64,000 bases of DNA from Flavobacterium defluvii (GCF_900129555.1 NZ_FQWC01000006.1:1-64000), one strand, 5' to 3'; shown: positions 52,790 through 61,685, counted from the first letter of the stretch. The notes: generated from the sequence alone by a model not told the origin. A program made the numbers and translations.

Positions 52790-53590
52790 CTAATTCTTCA
52801 ATCTTTCGTGAAGTAATTTAAAATAAGAGAAAGCTTTTAATAATCGGCTGCCGTGCCAGGAGAACATTTCACCGTCGACAAAAATAGTTTTGGCATGATG
52901 TGTAAATCTTCCAATTTCAAAAGCATCTTCTTCCTTAAAAGGATAAGGTTCTGAAGAAAGGAAAACGATATCAGGATCGCCTTCTATGCGCATTTTCTTT
53001 AATTCGATTTCAGGATAACGACCTTTATCTTCATAAATATTTTTAAAATGGTTCAGCTTTAATAATTCATTTATATATGTATCGTTTCCGGCAGTCATAT
53101 ATGGATTTTTCCAGATGAAATATGCTGCCTTTTTTTCTTCTACATCCTGAATATATTTTTTAAAATCGCTCAGGGCAAAAGCCAGTTTGTCGTTCCACTT
53201 TTGAGATTCGGTCCTGCAGTTAAACAATTTTCCAAAATCAGAAATCATTTGAAAATTATCTTCAACAGAAATAATATTCGTAACCCAAACCGGACAAATT
53301 TCTTTTAACTGATTTACGATTTCTTGTGTGTTTTCTTCTTTATTACAAATGATTATATCAGGCTGCAGCAGTTTTATTTTTTCGAAATGAATTTTCTTCG
53401 TTCCGCCAACAATCTTTTTAGTCGATTTAAAATGAAACGGATGAACACAGAACTTCGTTATTCCGATGATTTTTTCTTCTAAACCTAAATCATACAATAA
53501 TTCCGTTTGCGAAGGAACGAGCGAAATAATTCGTTTTGGAGCTGTCTCAAAAGAATGCACGGTGCCTATTTGGTCAGTAAACTGTTTCAT
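52790..53590 (-). CDS. Helical-backbone metal receptor / BtuF-like substrate-binding protein
   Basis: 266 residues. It has the PBP type III (BtuF/FepB-like) fold: PKRIISLVPSQTELLYDLGLEEKIIGITKFCVHP, LLQPDIIICNKEEN, AAYFIWKNPYMTAGNDTYINELL and DPDIVFLSSEPYPFKEED. There is no signal peptide, so it may be cytosolic, a known feature of a stand-alone branch of this family. No permease or ATPase is adjacent; the ligand is unknown. Confidence 0.87.
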   Translation of the reverse strand: MKQFTDQIGTVHSFETAPKRIISLVPSQTELLYDLGLEEKIIGITKFCVHPFHFKSTKKIVGGTKKIHFEKIKLLQPDIIICNKEENTQEIVNQLKEICPVWVTNIISVEDNFQMISDFGKLFNCRTESQKWNDKLAFALSDFKKYIQDVEEKKAAYFIWKNPYMTAGNDTYINELLKLNHFKNIYEDKGRYPEIELKKMRIEGDPDIVFLSSEPYPFKEEDAFEIGRFTHHAKTIFVDGEMFSWHGSRLLKAFSYFKLLHERLKN

Positions 53591-53608
53591 TTATTTAAAT
53601 TGTCTTTT

Positions 53609-53700
53609 TTAACCGCAAAGTTCGCAAAGATTTTTCGCAAGGTTCACAAAGAAAATAACTTTGTGGTCTTAGCGTAAATCTTTGCGAACTTTGCGGTTAA
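53609..53700. repeat. Perfect 25-bp-arm GCAAAG inverted repeat
   Basis: Arms 53609-53633 (TTAACCGCAAAGTTCGCAAAG...) and 53676-53700 (its exact reverse complement) with a 42-bp inner part that also pairs imperfectly. It lies between the pyrF stop and the start of the metal-receptor gene. Confidence 0.88.
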
Positions 53701-53717
53701 TCTATTTATAAAGTTAT

Positions 53718-54539
53718 TTAAAACTTAGCATTAATAATCTCTTCCATTTCTTTTTGGACTTTTAGAGCCTCTTCCCTTGCCTTTTCAGCAAAGTCTGTTC
53801 CTTTTGAAGCGTAAATAATAGCTCTTGCAGAATTTACTAAAAGCCCAATTTTATCATTCATTCCGTATTTGCAAACTTCTGATAAACTTCCTCCCTGAGC
53901 GCCAATTCCGGGAACTAATAAAAAACTATCCGGAACAATTTTTCTAATATCTGCAAAATATTCGGCTTTTGTAGCACCAACAACATACATTAAGTTCTGG
54001 CTGTTTTTCCAAGTTTTGGAAGTTTCTAGAACTTGTTTGTAAAGTTCTGTTCCGTTTGTATTTAAAGTCTGAAAATCAAATGCGCCTTCGTTTGAAGTTA
54101 AGGCTAACATTATAGTATGTTTATTGTCGAAGGCCAAAAAAGGTTCTACAGAATCTTTTCCCATATATGGAGCCACAGTTACACTATCAAAATTCAAATC
54201 TTCAAAAAAAGCTTTAGCATACATACTCGAAGTATTTCCGATATCGCCGCGTTTAGCATCAGCAATTGTAAAAATATCGGGATGATTTTCGTTGATATAA
54301 TTGATTGTTTTTTGCAAAGACATCCAACCTTTTATTCCATATGCTTCAAAAAAAGCAGTGTTAGGTTTGTAACCAACAGTTAAATCGTGTGTTGCATCGA
54401 TTATAGCTTTATTAAATTCGAAGATTGGATCTTCAGTTTCTAATAAATGTGCCGGAATTTTGGTTAAATCAGGATCTAATCCAACGCATAAAAATGATTT
54501 TTTTTGAAGAATTTGTTCGTGTAGTTGTTGTGTTGTCAT
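53718..54539 (-). CDS. pyrF: Orotidine-5'-phosphate decarboxylase
   Basis: Makes UMP from OMP, the last step of de novo pyrimidine synthesis. 273 residues from the ATG at 54539 ([24 protein letters not shown]); a 45-codon upstream extension is non-coding. It belongs to the longer subfamily 2 (TIGR02127 type). The catalytic stretch [11 protein letters not shown] is at 94-104 with Lys96. [11 protein letters not shown] is the phosphate-binding loop. Confidence 0.94.
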   Translation of the reverse strand: MTTQQLHEQILQKKSFLCVGLDPDLTKIPAHLLETEDPIFEFNKAIIDATHDLTVGYKPNTAFFEAYGIKGWMSLQKTINYINENHPDIFTIADAKRGDIGNTSSMYAKAFFEDLNFDSVTVAPYMGKDSVEPFLAFDNKHTIMLALTSNEGAFDFQTLNTNGTELYKQVLETSKTWKNSQNLMYVVGATKAEYFADIRKIVPDSFLLVPGIGAQGGSLSEVCKYGMNDKIGLLVNSARAIIYASKGTDFAEKAREEALKVQKEMEEIINAKF

Positions 54540-54779
54540 ATTGTTTTTTACTAGTGCGGCAAAATTACAAATTATAATGGTTAATGGGTAAATTGTTAAT
54601 CGTAAATTGTTGATGGTTGATGGCTGGTTTGGGTTTTGAGTTAATCGCATTAAGCAAAGCCGAAGCCGTTTCAATTGATATAGAATTATTTTTAATTCAA
54701 AATTTTTAATTAACTGTCAACATTGGATTCCTATAACATATTGGAAAAATTATGTAAAGAAAAAAACTTGCTGTCTTTT

Positions 54780-54787
54780 TACTTTTG
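54780..54787 (+). promoter_or_regulatory. -7 box of dps
   Basis: TACTTTTG matches TAnnTTTG exactly, 24 bp upstream of the dps ATG. Confidence 0.55.
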
Positions 54788-54811
54788 AATTAAACCCTTA
54801 ATCAGACAATT

Positions 54812-55288
54812 ATGGCAACTCCACATATCGGAATATCAAATGCAAATTTAAAAAAGAGCTCAAGTATACTAGCTACAATTTTATCAAACGAAATGACACT
54901 TTATGTAAAAACCAGAAAGTTTCACTGGAATATCTCAGGAAACAGCTTTATGGAATTACATAAATTGTTTGAAGAACAATATCGAATTCTTGAAGCTCAA
55001 ATTGATGAAGTTGCCGAAAGAATCAGTCAGCTTGGCGAAAAGACAATCGGAACAATGAAAGAATTCATCGAAAATTCTACCCTTAAAGAGTCTCCAAAAG
55101 AATACGCTTCGCAAAAACATATGCTTGAAGAGCTTTTAGAAAACCACGAGCAGCTTGTTACTGAATTTAGAAATTATATTCCGGTTTTTGAAAATGAAAC
55201 TAACGATGCCGGTTCTGCCGATTTTGTAACCGGATTATTGCAGGAACACGAAAAAATGGCATGGGTTTTACGTCGTTATCAGGCTTAA
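54812..55288 (+). CDS. dps: Dps-family DNA-protecting ferritin
   Basis: 158 residues. A dodecameric mini-ferritin that oxidises iron with peroxide and shields DNA during stress. The ferroxidase ligands have the exact family spacing: His38, His50, Asp65, Glu69. It starts a block of stress-type genes (CsbD, regulators, membrane peptides) and has its own promoter box. Confidence 0.95.
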   Translation: MATPHIGISNANLKKSSSILATILSNEMTLYVKTRKFHWNISGNSFMELHKLFEEQYRILEAQIDEVAERISQLGEKTIGTMKEFIENSTLKESPKEYASQKHMLEELLENHEQLVTEFRNYIPVFENETNDAGSADFVTGLLQEHEKMAWVLRRYQA

Positions 55289-55395
55289 AATAAAAATCAA
55301 AATGTGAATTATGCAACGATCATAAAAATTCCTGTAACACAAATTTTGTTGAAAAATTGCAATTTTACATTTACAAACAACAAAACAGACAAATC

Positions 55396-55581
55396 ATGAA
55401 TACTACAGAAATAAAAGGGAACTGGAATGAGTTAAAAGGTAAACTAAAGCAAAAATATGCTGAACTTACAGATGATGATTTAATGTTTGCTGAAGGAAAA
55501 GAAGACGAAATGTACGGAAGACTACAGCAAAAATTAGGTAAAACTAAAGAAGAATTTCATCAAATTCTGTCAGATTTGTAA
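55396..55581 (+). CDS. CsbD-family general stress protein
   Basis: 61 residues from the ATG at 55396 ([29 protein letters not shown]), the CsbD signature KGNWxxxKGKxKxxxxxLTDDDL; the 13 codons further upstream are leader. CsbD proteins are small, soluble and induced by general stress, with unknown biochemistry. It ends before a strong terminator. Confidence 0.93.
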   Translation: MNTTEIKGNWNELKGKLKQKYAELTDDDLMFAEGKEDEMYGRLQQKLGKTKEEFHQILSDL

Positions 55582-55600
55582 ACCTTTGGGTTCAATCAGG

Positions 55601-55639
55601 AAATACCGTCTAGTAATATAAAGTATTAGACGGTATTTT
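55601..55639 (+). terminator. Terminator of the CsbD gene
   Basis: AAATACCGTCTA...TAGACGGTATTT stem of 12 bp, with a T-run. Confidence 0.92.
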
Positions 55640-55744
55640 TTTGAGTGTTTTATTGATTTCTATAATTGTTTATAGATTTTAAAAAAACTTTAAACGCGGT
55701 AACCACAAATAATTTAATTATCTTTAACCAAATTTTTTACAAAA

Positions 55745-56296
55745 ATGAAGCTATTTATAAAGTTCGACATTAATACCATCTGTTCACTTTATCTCAAACA
55801 AAACCTGGAGCAAAATAATATAAGTTTTACCAGTTTAGGATTTGGAGAAATCGAAATTGATGATAATCTTGATGCTGATGCACTCGAAACTTTAAAAAAT
55901 AATTTAACTCCACACGGTTTTGAAGTTGTTGAAAATCAGAAAAGTGTTTTAGTTCAAAAAATTAAAGACGCTATCATCGAACTTGTCTTTATGGAAGACA
56001 GTAACAATTACAAAAGTTCTGTATTTTTGGCAGAAAAACTCAACCATAGTTATGGTTATCTATCCAACGTTTTTTCGGAAGTTACCTATTCGTCTATCGA
56101 AAACTTCATCATTTTACAAAAAATTGAAAGAGCAAAACAATTAATTATTATCAACGAAATGAGTTTGACAGAAATTGCTTTTTTACTAAATTACTCAAGT
56201 GTTGCGCATTTAAGTACACAGTTTAAAAACACGACTGGAATTACACCGTCGGCATTTCAGAGAATAATTAAGAAACGAAGAGAAAATTTAAAATAA
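55745..56296 (+). CDS. AraC-type helix-turn-helix regulator, short form
   Basis: 183 residues. The N-terminal 85 residues are a small alpha/beta domain (MKLFIKFDINTICSLYLKQNLEQNN..., FGEIEIDDNLDADALETLKNNL) unlike the cupin of classical AraC. The C-terminal HTH pair (about 95-180) has YLSNVFSEVTYSSIENFII and MSLTEIAFLLNYSSVAHLSTQFKNTTGITPSAFQ. Only 21 bp separate it from the response regulator, so it probably belongs to one operon with the two-component genes. Confidence 0.85.
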   Translation: MKLFIKFDINTICSLYLKQNLEQNNISFTSLGFGEIEIDDNLDADALETLKNNLTPHGFEVVENQKSVLVQKIKDAIIELVFMEDSNNYKSSVFLAEKLNHSYGYLSNVFSEVTYSSIENFIILQKIERAKQLIIINEMSLTEIAFLLNYSSVAHLSTQFKNTTGITPSAFQRIIKKRRENLK

Positions 56297-56317
56297 AAAC
56301 CTAAATACCACACTAAA

Positions 56318-56767
56318 ATGCAAAAAAACGCATTAAATATTTTACTGGCGGATGATGATGAAGACGATCGTCTTTTTTTTAAGGATGCTTTTGAAGAAAT
56401 CAAAATTCAAACTAACGTAGAATTTGTTCATGACGGAATGCAGTTAATGGATCATTTATTGAATTCTGACAATAAACTTCCGGATATCTTGTTTCTGGAT
56501 TTGAACATGCCAAAGAAAACCGGTAAAGAATGTTTGATCGAGATTAAAAAAACAGAACATCTTAAAAATATAATTATTGCCATCTATTCTACTTCATCTT
56601 CTGAAGAAGATATTGAAGACACTTTTATTCAGGGTGCCAATATTTATATAAAAAAGCCAAGCGATTTTAATACGCTGAAAAAAATAATTAATGAAGTCGT
56701 GACCGTAAACTGGCACTATCATACCTCTGGGTTAAATCGTGATAATTTCTTACTGCGACTAAAATAA
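56318..56767 (+). CDS. Single-domain response regulator
   Basis: 149 residues, a receiver domain only: acidic pocket DDDEDD (12-17), phospho-acceptor Asp61 (FLDLNMPKKTGKE), Thr/Ser switch IYSTSS, Lys around 113 (IKKPSDF). It has no output domain, so it works by protein interaction, in the Rcp1/CheY-like manner. The next gene, 13 bp away, encodes a histidine kinase with which it likely forms a pair. Confidence 0.92.
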   Translation: MQKNALNILLADDDEDDRLFFKDAFEEIKIQTNVEFVHDGMQLMDHLLNSDNKLPDILFLDLNMPKKTGKECLIEIKKTEHLKNIIIAIYSTSSSEEDIEDTFIQGANIYIKKPSDFNTLKKIINEVVTVNWHYHTSGLNRDNFLLRLK

Positions 56768-56780
56768 AAGTATACCAATA

Positions 56781-58565
56781 ATGAAATGGATACCAAATTT
56801 TAATTCTTCAAACTCTTTGAGAGTTATTTTTGTAATCGCAGTTTTCATTCTGTTATTTCTTTCTTCTATTGCTTATAAACATAATCAGGACTTGAACGAA
56901 TCGAGTAAACTGGTTATGCATACGTACGAAATAAACATTCAGTTAGAGAGATTAATGTCGGCAATTAAGGACGCCGAAACCGGTCAGCGAGGTTATATTA
57001 TTACCCGAAATGCCCGTTTTTTAACTCCTTATATATACTCGCGAGACAAGGTAAACACTTCTTTTATTACTTTAAAAAAATTAACTGCTGATAACCCAAA
57101 ACAGCAGGAAAATCTTCGAAGATTATTTAAGCTGATAATTCAGCGATTTGTTTCTTTCGAAAATTGTTTAAAATACAGTGATCCCAAAACATATGATAAA
57201 CGAAGACTCGACAATCATATGTTTGGGGGAAGAATCCTGATGGAAAACATTCGTTTTAAGGTTGACGAAATGAACGACATCGAGAAAACGTATTTAAAAA
57301 ACAGACTTAAAATTTATGACGACGAAATTTCTTTAAGTCCTCTCTTTTCTATTTCCTTATTTTTAACGGCTTTATTTTTTATTCTGTTAGCTTACAGACA
57401 AATCAGTAAAGATTTTCAAAGATTAAAAGTTTTCAATAAAAAGCTTTTAATTTCAAATGGTTTAATTGCAGAATCTGAAACGATTGGTAAATTTAGTACC
57501 TGGCAATGGGATCTGGATTCTAATAAAATCGATTATTCGGACAATCAATATCGCTTACTGGGTTACGAACCCGGATCTTTTGTTCCTGTAAAAGAAACTT
57601 TTCTTGATTTTGTACATCCTGATGATAAAGAAAATGTTTCAAACTCTATTGAAGGAATTATCAAAAACAGACAATTGCCTTTTGTTTATTATAAGGTATT
57701 GCTTCCAAGTCACGAAGTAAGATATTTTAAATCTACCGGAAAATTATTAACAGATCAGCAGGGCAGTAAAATTTTACTTGGAATTAATTTCGATATTACT
57801 GATGAGCATTTGCTAAACATCGAATTGCAGGAACGTAATAAAGAACTTGAAAAAAGTAATAAGGAACTTGCTTCTTTTAATCACGTTGCCAGCCATGATT
57901 TGCAGGAACCGCTCAGAAAAATTCAAACTTTTATTTCAAGAGTATCAGATGCTGATAAGGCTGTTATGTCGCAAAGCGCCAGAGATTATCTTGCAAAAAT
58001 TGAAGTATCGGCAAAAAGAATGCGTGTTTTAATTGATGACTTACTTCTGTTTTCAAGAACTAATACAACCAAAAAGGAATTCATTAAAACAAATTTGGAA
58101 GAATTACTTGCCAATGCAGAATCTGAATTAACAGAAGTTATTGAAGAAAAAAGTGCCATTATTGTAGCAAACAAACTTCCAAAACTTGCTGTTATTCCGT
58201 ATCAGATTGAGCAGCTTTTTATTAACCTTATTGGAAATTCTTTAAAATACAGCAAACCAAATACTATCCCGTCTATTACTATTGAAAGTACAAAAGTTAA
58301 TGCTGAAGATTATCCTGAAATTTTAGATCAAAATGTTAAGAAGTTCCACAAAATAACTTTCACGGATAACGGAATGGGATTTGATCCTCAATTTAAAGAA
58401 ACCATTTTTATTTTGTTTCAGCGACTGCACTCCAAAACAGATTATCCCGGAACCGGAATTGGACTTGCAATTTGTAAGAAAATCGTAGATAACCACAAAG
58501 GCTATATTATGGCCGACAGTGAGCCGGATAAAGGTTCTGTTTTTACCATCTTTTTACCTGATTAA
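56781..58565 (+). CDS. Sensor histidine kinase with CHASE3 and PAS domains
   Basis: 594 residues. TM1 (about 13-30); CHASE3 extracytoplasmic domain (about 38-180, with the AETGQRGYIIT signature near residue 70); TM2 (about 188-208). A PAS fold (about 232-345) and a short coiled coil follow, then HisKA with phospho-His372 (FNHVASHDLQEPLRKI) and HATPase_c (about 470-594: NLIGNSLKYS, DNGMGFD, GTGIGLAICKKIVDNHKG). The bacteriophytochrome-like ASHDLQEPL kinase type often pairs with CheY-like regulators such as the preceding gene. Confidence 0.93.
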   Translation: MKWIPNFNSSNSLRVIFVIAVFILLFLSSIAYKHNQDLNESSKLVMHTYEINIQLERLMSAIKDAETGQRGYIITRNARFLTPYIYSRDKVNTSFITLKKLTADNPKQQENLRRLFKLIIQRFVSFENCLKYSDPKTYDKRRLDNHMFGGRILMENIRFKVDEMNDIEKTYLKNRLKIYDDEISLSPLFSISLFLTALFFILLAYRQISKDFQRLKVFNKKLLISNGLIAESETIGKFSTWQWDLDSNKIDYSDNQYRLLGYEPGSFVPVKETFLDFVHPDDKENVSNSIEGIIKNRQLPFVYYKVLLPSHEVRYFKSTGKLLTDQQGSKILLGINFDITDEHLLNIELQERNKELEKSNKELASFNHVASHDLQEPLRKIQTFISRVSDADKAVMSQSARDYLAKIEVSAKRMRVLIDDLLLFSRTNTTKKEFIKTNLEELLANAESELTEVIEEKSAIIVANKLPKLAVIPYQIEQLFINLIGNSLKYSKPNTIPSITIESTKVNAEDYPEILDQNVKKFHKITFTDNGMGFDPQFKETIFILFQRLHSKTDYPGTGIGLAICKKIVDNHKGYIMADSEPDKGSVFTIFLPD

Positions 58566-58597
58566 ACTTCGGCATCGCCTTAAAATACTAATACTGC

Positions 58598-58638
58598 AAA
58601 CGTTATATAAATTCTTTATGGGAATTATATAACGTTTC
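58598..58638 (+). terminator. Terminator of the AraC/RR/HK operon
   Basis: AAACGTTATATAA and TTATATAACGTTT (13 bp) around ATTCTTTATGGGAA, followed by a T-run; 32 bp after the kinase stop. Confidence 0.9.
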
Positions 58639-58708
58639 TTTTTTATGCTGTAAAGCAAATCAATGTATTCGTTAGCATCTTTGTAATGTAATACTTTATG
58701 AAGTAATA

Positions 58709-59278
58709 ATGAAAACAATACCTGTATTAAAAGTGACAATTTTTAAAGTACTTTTTTTATCTGTTACAATTGGAATTTCATCCTGCAACAGAAATAATAC
58801 ATTAGAAAGTGCAATAAAGAAAAGTGAAACTTTTGCTAAAAATGAGCCCGAAGAAACTGAAGCTTTTTTCCTGATCGAAACAGCAAATACCGGAAAAACA
58901 ATTATTTCAAAAAGTCAAATTGCACAACAAAAAAGTTCAGACAATTCAATAGTGATTTTAGGTAAAAAGATTGAAAGATATCAAAATAAATTACTGCAGG
59001 AAATAACAGAATTAGCTAATACGAAACTTATTATAATTTCTGAAATAAATGCAGCACACAGAAGAGATACTTATGATCTGATTACAGCAAATCCTTCTGA
59101 TTTCGACAGAGTCTATTTGAATTCTACGAAAGAATGCCTGGAACAGCAGATTAGTTTATTAGAAACCGTTTCGAAAGAAACCAATGATAAAATAATTTTA
59201 AAATTAGTATTAAAATATTTGCCTGAACAATTTGATTTACTGAGAGAAACAGAAGAAAAAATCAAAGAAAAAAATTAA
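58709..59278 (+). CDS. DUF4142-like exported lipoprotein
   Basis: 189 residues. Lipobox ISSC (Cys26). The mature part is helical. It resembles DUF4142 (ferritin-like four-helix proteins in the envelope): FFLIETANTGKTIISKSQIAQQKSSDNSIVILGKKIERYQNKLLQEI as landmarks. It has a leader with the CTTTGTAATGTAATA promoter region seen at the small RNAs. Function unknown; a stress-related envelope role is inferred from neighbours. Confidence 0.78.
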   Translation: MKTIPVLKVTIFKVLFLSVTIGISSCNRNNTLESAIKKSETFAKNEPEETEAFFLIETANTGKTIISKSQIAQQKSSDNSIVILGKKIERYQNKLLQEITELANTKLIIISEINAAHRRDTYDLITANPSDFDRVYLNSTKECLEQQISLLETVSKETNDKIILKLVLKYLPEQFDLLRETEEKIKEKN

Positions 59279-59325
59279 AAAAAGAATTATTTAAAAGCCC
59301 GGATTACTAACTAAATTATTTAATT

Positions 59326-59976
59326 ATGAAAATGCAAACAAATTTTTTATGCGCCTTAACACTTTTTATTTCAGCTTCATTTGGAATGCTGCACGCTCAG
59401 GACAATAATGTAAACACAGAGTTTGGTGTAAAAGGAGGATTTAACATGTCGAATTTAATATCTGATGGTGATAACGAACCTAATGATGAAAATATTCTAT
59501 ACGGTTTTAATGCCGGTGTTTATGCCACACTACCTATTTCAGATTTTGTAGCAATTCAGCCAGAGATTTTATTTACAACAAAAGGATCTGAATTAGAATA
59601 CAACAATGCCTTTGCATCAGGAAATGCTAAATTCCGATTAAATTATATCGAAGTTCCTCTTTTAGTAAGAGTTAACATTACTAAAAACTTTAATGTTCAT
59701 GCCGGTGGTTATGCATCATATCTGGTAAGTTCTAAAGTTACAGGAGACGGAACTTTTAATTTTAATGAAGACATCGACACTGACGATTTAAACAAATTTG
59801 ATGCAGGTGTTTCTGCTGGTGTTGGAGTAGATTTTAACCCAATAAGCATCGGATTACGTTACAATTACGGTCTTACAACTGTTGGAAAAGAAAGAACTGT
59901 TGCGGGAACAACATATACGTTTCCAGACGCAAAAAACAGCAATTTGACATTATACCTTTCGTATAAGTTAAATTAA
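59326..59976 (+). CDS. Outer-membrane beta-barrel porin-family protein
   Basis: 216 residues. A signal peptide (1-25, ending HAQ) precedes an eight-stranded barrel of the PorT/OmpW-like type: TEFGVKGGFNMSNL, GFNAGVYATLPISDFVAIQPEILFTTKGSELE, YIEVPLLVRVNITKNFNVHAGGYASYLVSSK and an aromatic-rich final strand (LTLYLSYKLN). It lies 47 bp after the DUF4142 gene and leads into tiny membrane-protein genes. Confidence 0.88.
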   Translation: MKMQTNFLCALTLFISASFGMLHAQDNNVNTEFGVKGGFNMSNLISDGDNEPNDENILYGFNAGVYATLPISDFVAIQPEILFTTKGSELEYNNAFASGNAKFRLNYIEVPLLVRVNITKNFNVHAGGYASYLVSSKVTGDGTFNFNEDIDTDDLNKFDAGVSAGVGVDFNPISIGLRYNYGLTTVGKERTVAGTTYTFPDAKNSNLTLYLSYKLN

Positions 59977-60008
59977 AACAATTAATTAACCCATAAATAA
60001 TAAAAACC

Positions 60009-60161
60009 ATGTCAAATTTATTATACACCGTCGCAGTAATATTAGTTATTCTGTGGGCTCTTGGGTTCTTTGTATACAGTTTCGGAAGTATCATCCATAT
60101 TTTATTAGTAATCGCCATCATTGCAATTTTACTGAGACTCATCAAAGGACGAGAGGTTTAA
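60009..60161 (+). CDS. lmo0937-family small membrane protein
   Basis: 50 residues: MSNLLYTVAVILVILWALGF, then FVYSFGSIIHILLVIAIIAI, ending LLRLIKGREV. Two hydrophobic segments with the WxLGFF(V)YS..G.IHILLVIAIIxxLLRLI core identify the lmo0937 (DUF5670) family of stress-induced peptides. It was found by reading frame inspection because it is short. It lies 32 bp after the porin stop. Confidence 0.9.
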   Translation: MSNLLYTVAVILVILWALGFFVYSFGSIIHILLVIAIIAILLRLIKGREV

Positions 60162-60211
60162 AAATTAATCAACATTAAATAAATATATTAATCTATTAAA
60201 AATCAAATATT

Positions 60212-60496
60212 ATGAAAGCAACTAGCACAGTTTTAGGAATTGCAGCAGCGGCTGCAGCAGGAGCATTATTAGGAGTATTATTCGCACCGGATAAAGGTTC
60301 AAACACAAGAAAAAAAATCAAAGATAAATCGAAAGATTACAGCGATAATTTAAAAACAAAATTTGATGGTATTGTTAATACAATCACTTCAAACGGTAAA
60401 GATATCATCGAAGAAGGAAAAGCAAAATTCAATCAGGTAAAAGATGATTTCAATACAGTTAAAGACGAAGCTAAAACTGTAAAATCGAACTACTAA
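60212..60496 (+). CDS. YtxH-domain stress protein
   Basis: 94 residues. One N-terminal membrane segment with Ala/Gly richness (VLGIAAAAAAGALLGVLFAPDKGSNTRKKIKDK) is followed by an amphipathic Lys/Asp-rich helix. This is the YtxH pattern of general-stress proteins. Cotranscription with the preceding peptide and following genes is likely (gaps 37-50 bp). Confidence 0.9.
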   Translation: MKATSTVLGIAAAAAAGALLGVLFAPDKGSNTRKKIKDKSKDYSDNLKTKFDGIVNTITSNGKDIIEEGKAKFNQVKDDFNTVKDEAKTVKSNY

Positions 60497-60533
60497 TATA
60501 AAGTGATTTTTTCAAACCATAAATACCAATATC

Positions 60534-60887
60534 ATGGAAACAAATGCAACAACAAACGAGAATTTAAATCTTTATGAAAAAGCTGAAAACTATACAAAAA
60601 CAAGTTTAGAATTATTAAAACTAAAAACAGTATGTTCAGTAGCCGATGGTGTTTCATCATTAGCTTCTAAGATAGCAGTCGGCGTTGTTGTTGCATTTTT
60701 TACCTTATTCCTTAATGTTGGATTGAGTTTATGGATTGGCAAAGAATTGGGAGAATACTATTTCGGCTTTTTTATCATGGCGCTTTTCTATTTAATCGTT
60801 GCCATTGTACTGCACAAAACGCATCACAGACTGATAAAAACTCCAATTGGTAACTCGATCGTTTCGAGTATTTTAAAAGAGAAATAA
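60534..60887 (+). CDS. Holin-like (phage_holin_3_6/competence-type) membrane protein
   Basis: 117 residues. A soluble N-terminal helix (about 1-40) is followed by two membrane helices (about 46-66 and 72-96: IAVGVVVAFFTLFLNVGLSLWIG, FGFFIMALFYLIVAIVLH). The pattern fits the Actinobacterial holin-X/phage-holin 3_6 superfamily that occurs in stress operons with YtxH, not in phages. There is no phage context here. Confidence 0.8.
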   Translation: METNATTNENLNLYEKAENYTKTSLELLKLKTVCSVADGVSSLASKIAVGVVVAFFTLFLNVGLSLWIGKELGEYYFGFFIMALFYLIVAIVLHKTHHRLIKTPIGNSIVSSILKEK

Positions 60888-60924
60888 AACTGATTTAATA
60901 ATTAATAACTAAACAAGACTAAAT

Positions 60925-61299
60925 ATGGAGCCTATTTACACTATTGATGAATTAAATCAGAGAATTAAATTATTAGAAGGTCGTCAGGATGCAGAATGGT
61001 GCGCGATTAAAGATCATATTGATGACATTAAAGAGAATTTAAAACCTCTTAACCTGATTCGAAATACGGTTGAAGAAATAAACGAAACTGTTGGTTTTAA
61101 AAGTCATTTGGCACAATCTGCTATAAGTATTGGAATTGGATATCTGGCCAAAAGATTTATTGTTGGAAAAAGCGATTCTATGTTTAAAGGTATTTTAGGA
61201 TCAATCGTTCAGCTTATCGTAACCAATCTGGTTTCTAAACCAGGCGAATCTTCAAATGAAACTTCTGAAGAAGAAGAATCACAATACGAACCATCATAA
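60925..61299 (+). CDS. Hypothetical protein at the end of the stress-gene cluster
   Basis: 124 residues. It starts MEPIYTIDELNQRIKLLEGRQDAEW (coiled-coil-like) and has a central amphipathic/hydrophobic stretch (SHLAQSAISIGIGYLAKRFIVG, LGSIVQLIVTNLVSKPG) and an acidic Ser/Glu tail. It accompanies the YtxH and holin-like genes, so it may belong to the same membrane-stress set. Function unknown. Confidence 0.75.
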   Translation: MEPIYTIDELNQRIKLLEGRQDAEWCAIKDHIDDIKENLKPLNLIRNTVEEINETVGFKSHLAQSAISIGIGYLAKRFIVGKSDSMFKGILGSIVQLIVTNLVSKPGESSNETSEEEESQYEPS

Positions 61300-61330
61300 G
61301 AGTAATTGTTAACTTAAATTTTAAAACATT

Positions 61331-61429
61331 ATGGAAAAGTTAAGCCACATAGTATTAAAAAATGGTGTATACATGTACTCTAATCTATATAAATGTTTTG
61401 AATACACTAGAGTATTTTTCGGTATCTAA
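61331..61429 (+). CDS. Possible 32-residue peptide
   Basis: ATG at 61331 (MEKLSHIVLKNGVYMYSNLY...FFGI) to TAA at 61427-61429, 31 bp after the previous stop and in the same direction, with a purine-rich upstream stretch. Aromatic-rich, one weak hydrophobic patch. No family known; it may be a chance ORF, and only its spacing in the gene string supports it. Confidence 0.3.
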   Translation: MEKLSHIVLKNGVYMYSNLYKCFEYTRVFFGI

Positions 61430-61485
61430 CACGCTTATACGTTTCTGCTAAATAAACGGTTAAACGGTTAATACTTCACTATATT

Positions 61486-61685
61486 TTTAAGGTTCTGAGG
61501 CGCTAAGCTTCTAAGATACTAAGGTTTTCAGACTTTTAGATTCTGAGAATTTAGTCTCTGAATAAAAAAGCTAAAGCTTTCTCAAACCAAAAAAGAGATT
61601 GTTTCACACAGGTGAAACAATCTCTTTTTCATTTAAAAAAAACAAAAAACTTAGAAGCTCAGCATCTCAGAACCTTAGCATCTTA
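61486..61685. repeat. TTAGAACCTTAG-type repeat cluster with embedded terminator
   Basis: GGTTCTGAGGCGCTAAGCTTCTAAG runs forward from 61490. The hairpin AAAAGAGATTGTTTCAC/GTGAAACAATCTCTTTT (61591-61629) follows, then the reverse arm AGAAGCTCAGCATCTCAGAACC and TTAGCATCTTA (61645-61685), whose final TTA is the stop codon of the DUF5723 gene. Confidence 0.82.
61591..61629. terminator. Hairpin terminator between convergent genes
   Basis: AAAAGAGATTGTTTCAC-ACAG-GTGAAACAATCTCTTTTT: 17-bp perfect stem with runs on both sides, usable in both directions. Confidence 0.92.

Noticed and set aside
54540..54674. 45-codon N-terminal extension of pyrF
   Set aside because: It translates low-complexity intergenic sequence; the ATG at 54539 gives the family start.
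59873..60145. Minus-strand ORF over the porin end and the lmo0937 gene
   Set aside because: It is antisense to two supported genes and has no family features.
60534..60887. Holin-like gene as evidence for a prophage
   Set aside because: No other phage gene is nearby; the neighbours are stress proteins that usually accompany this family.
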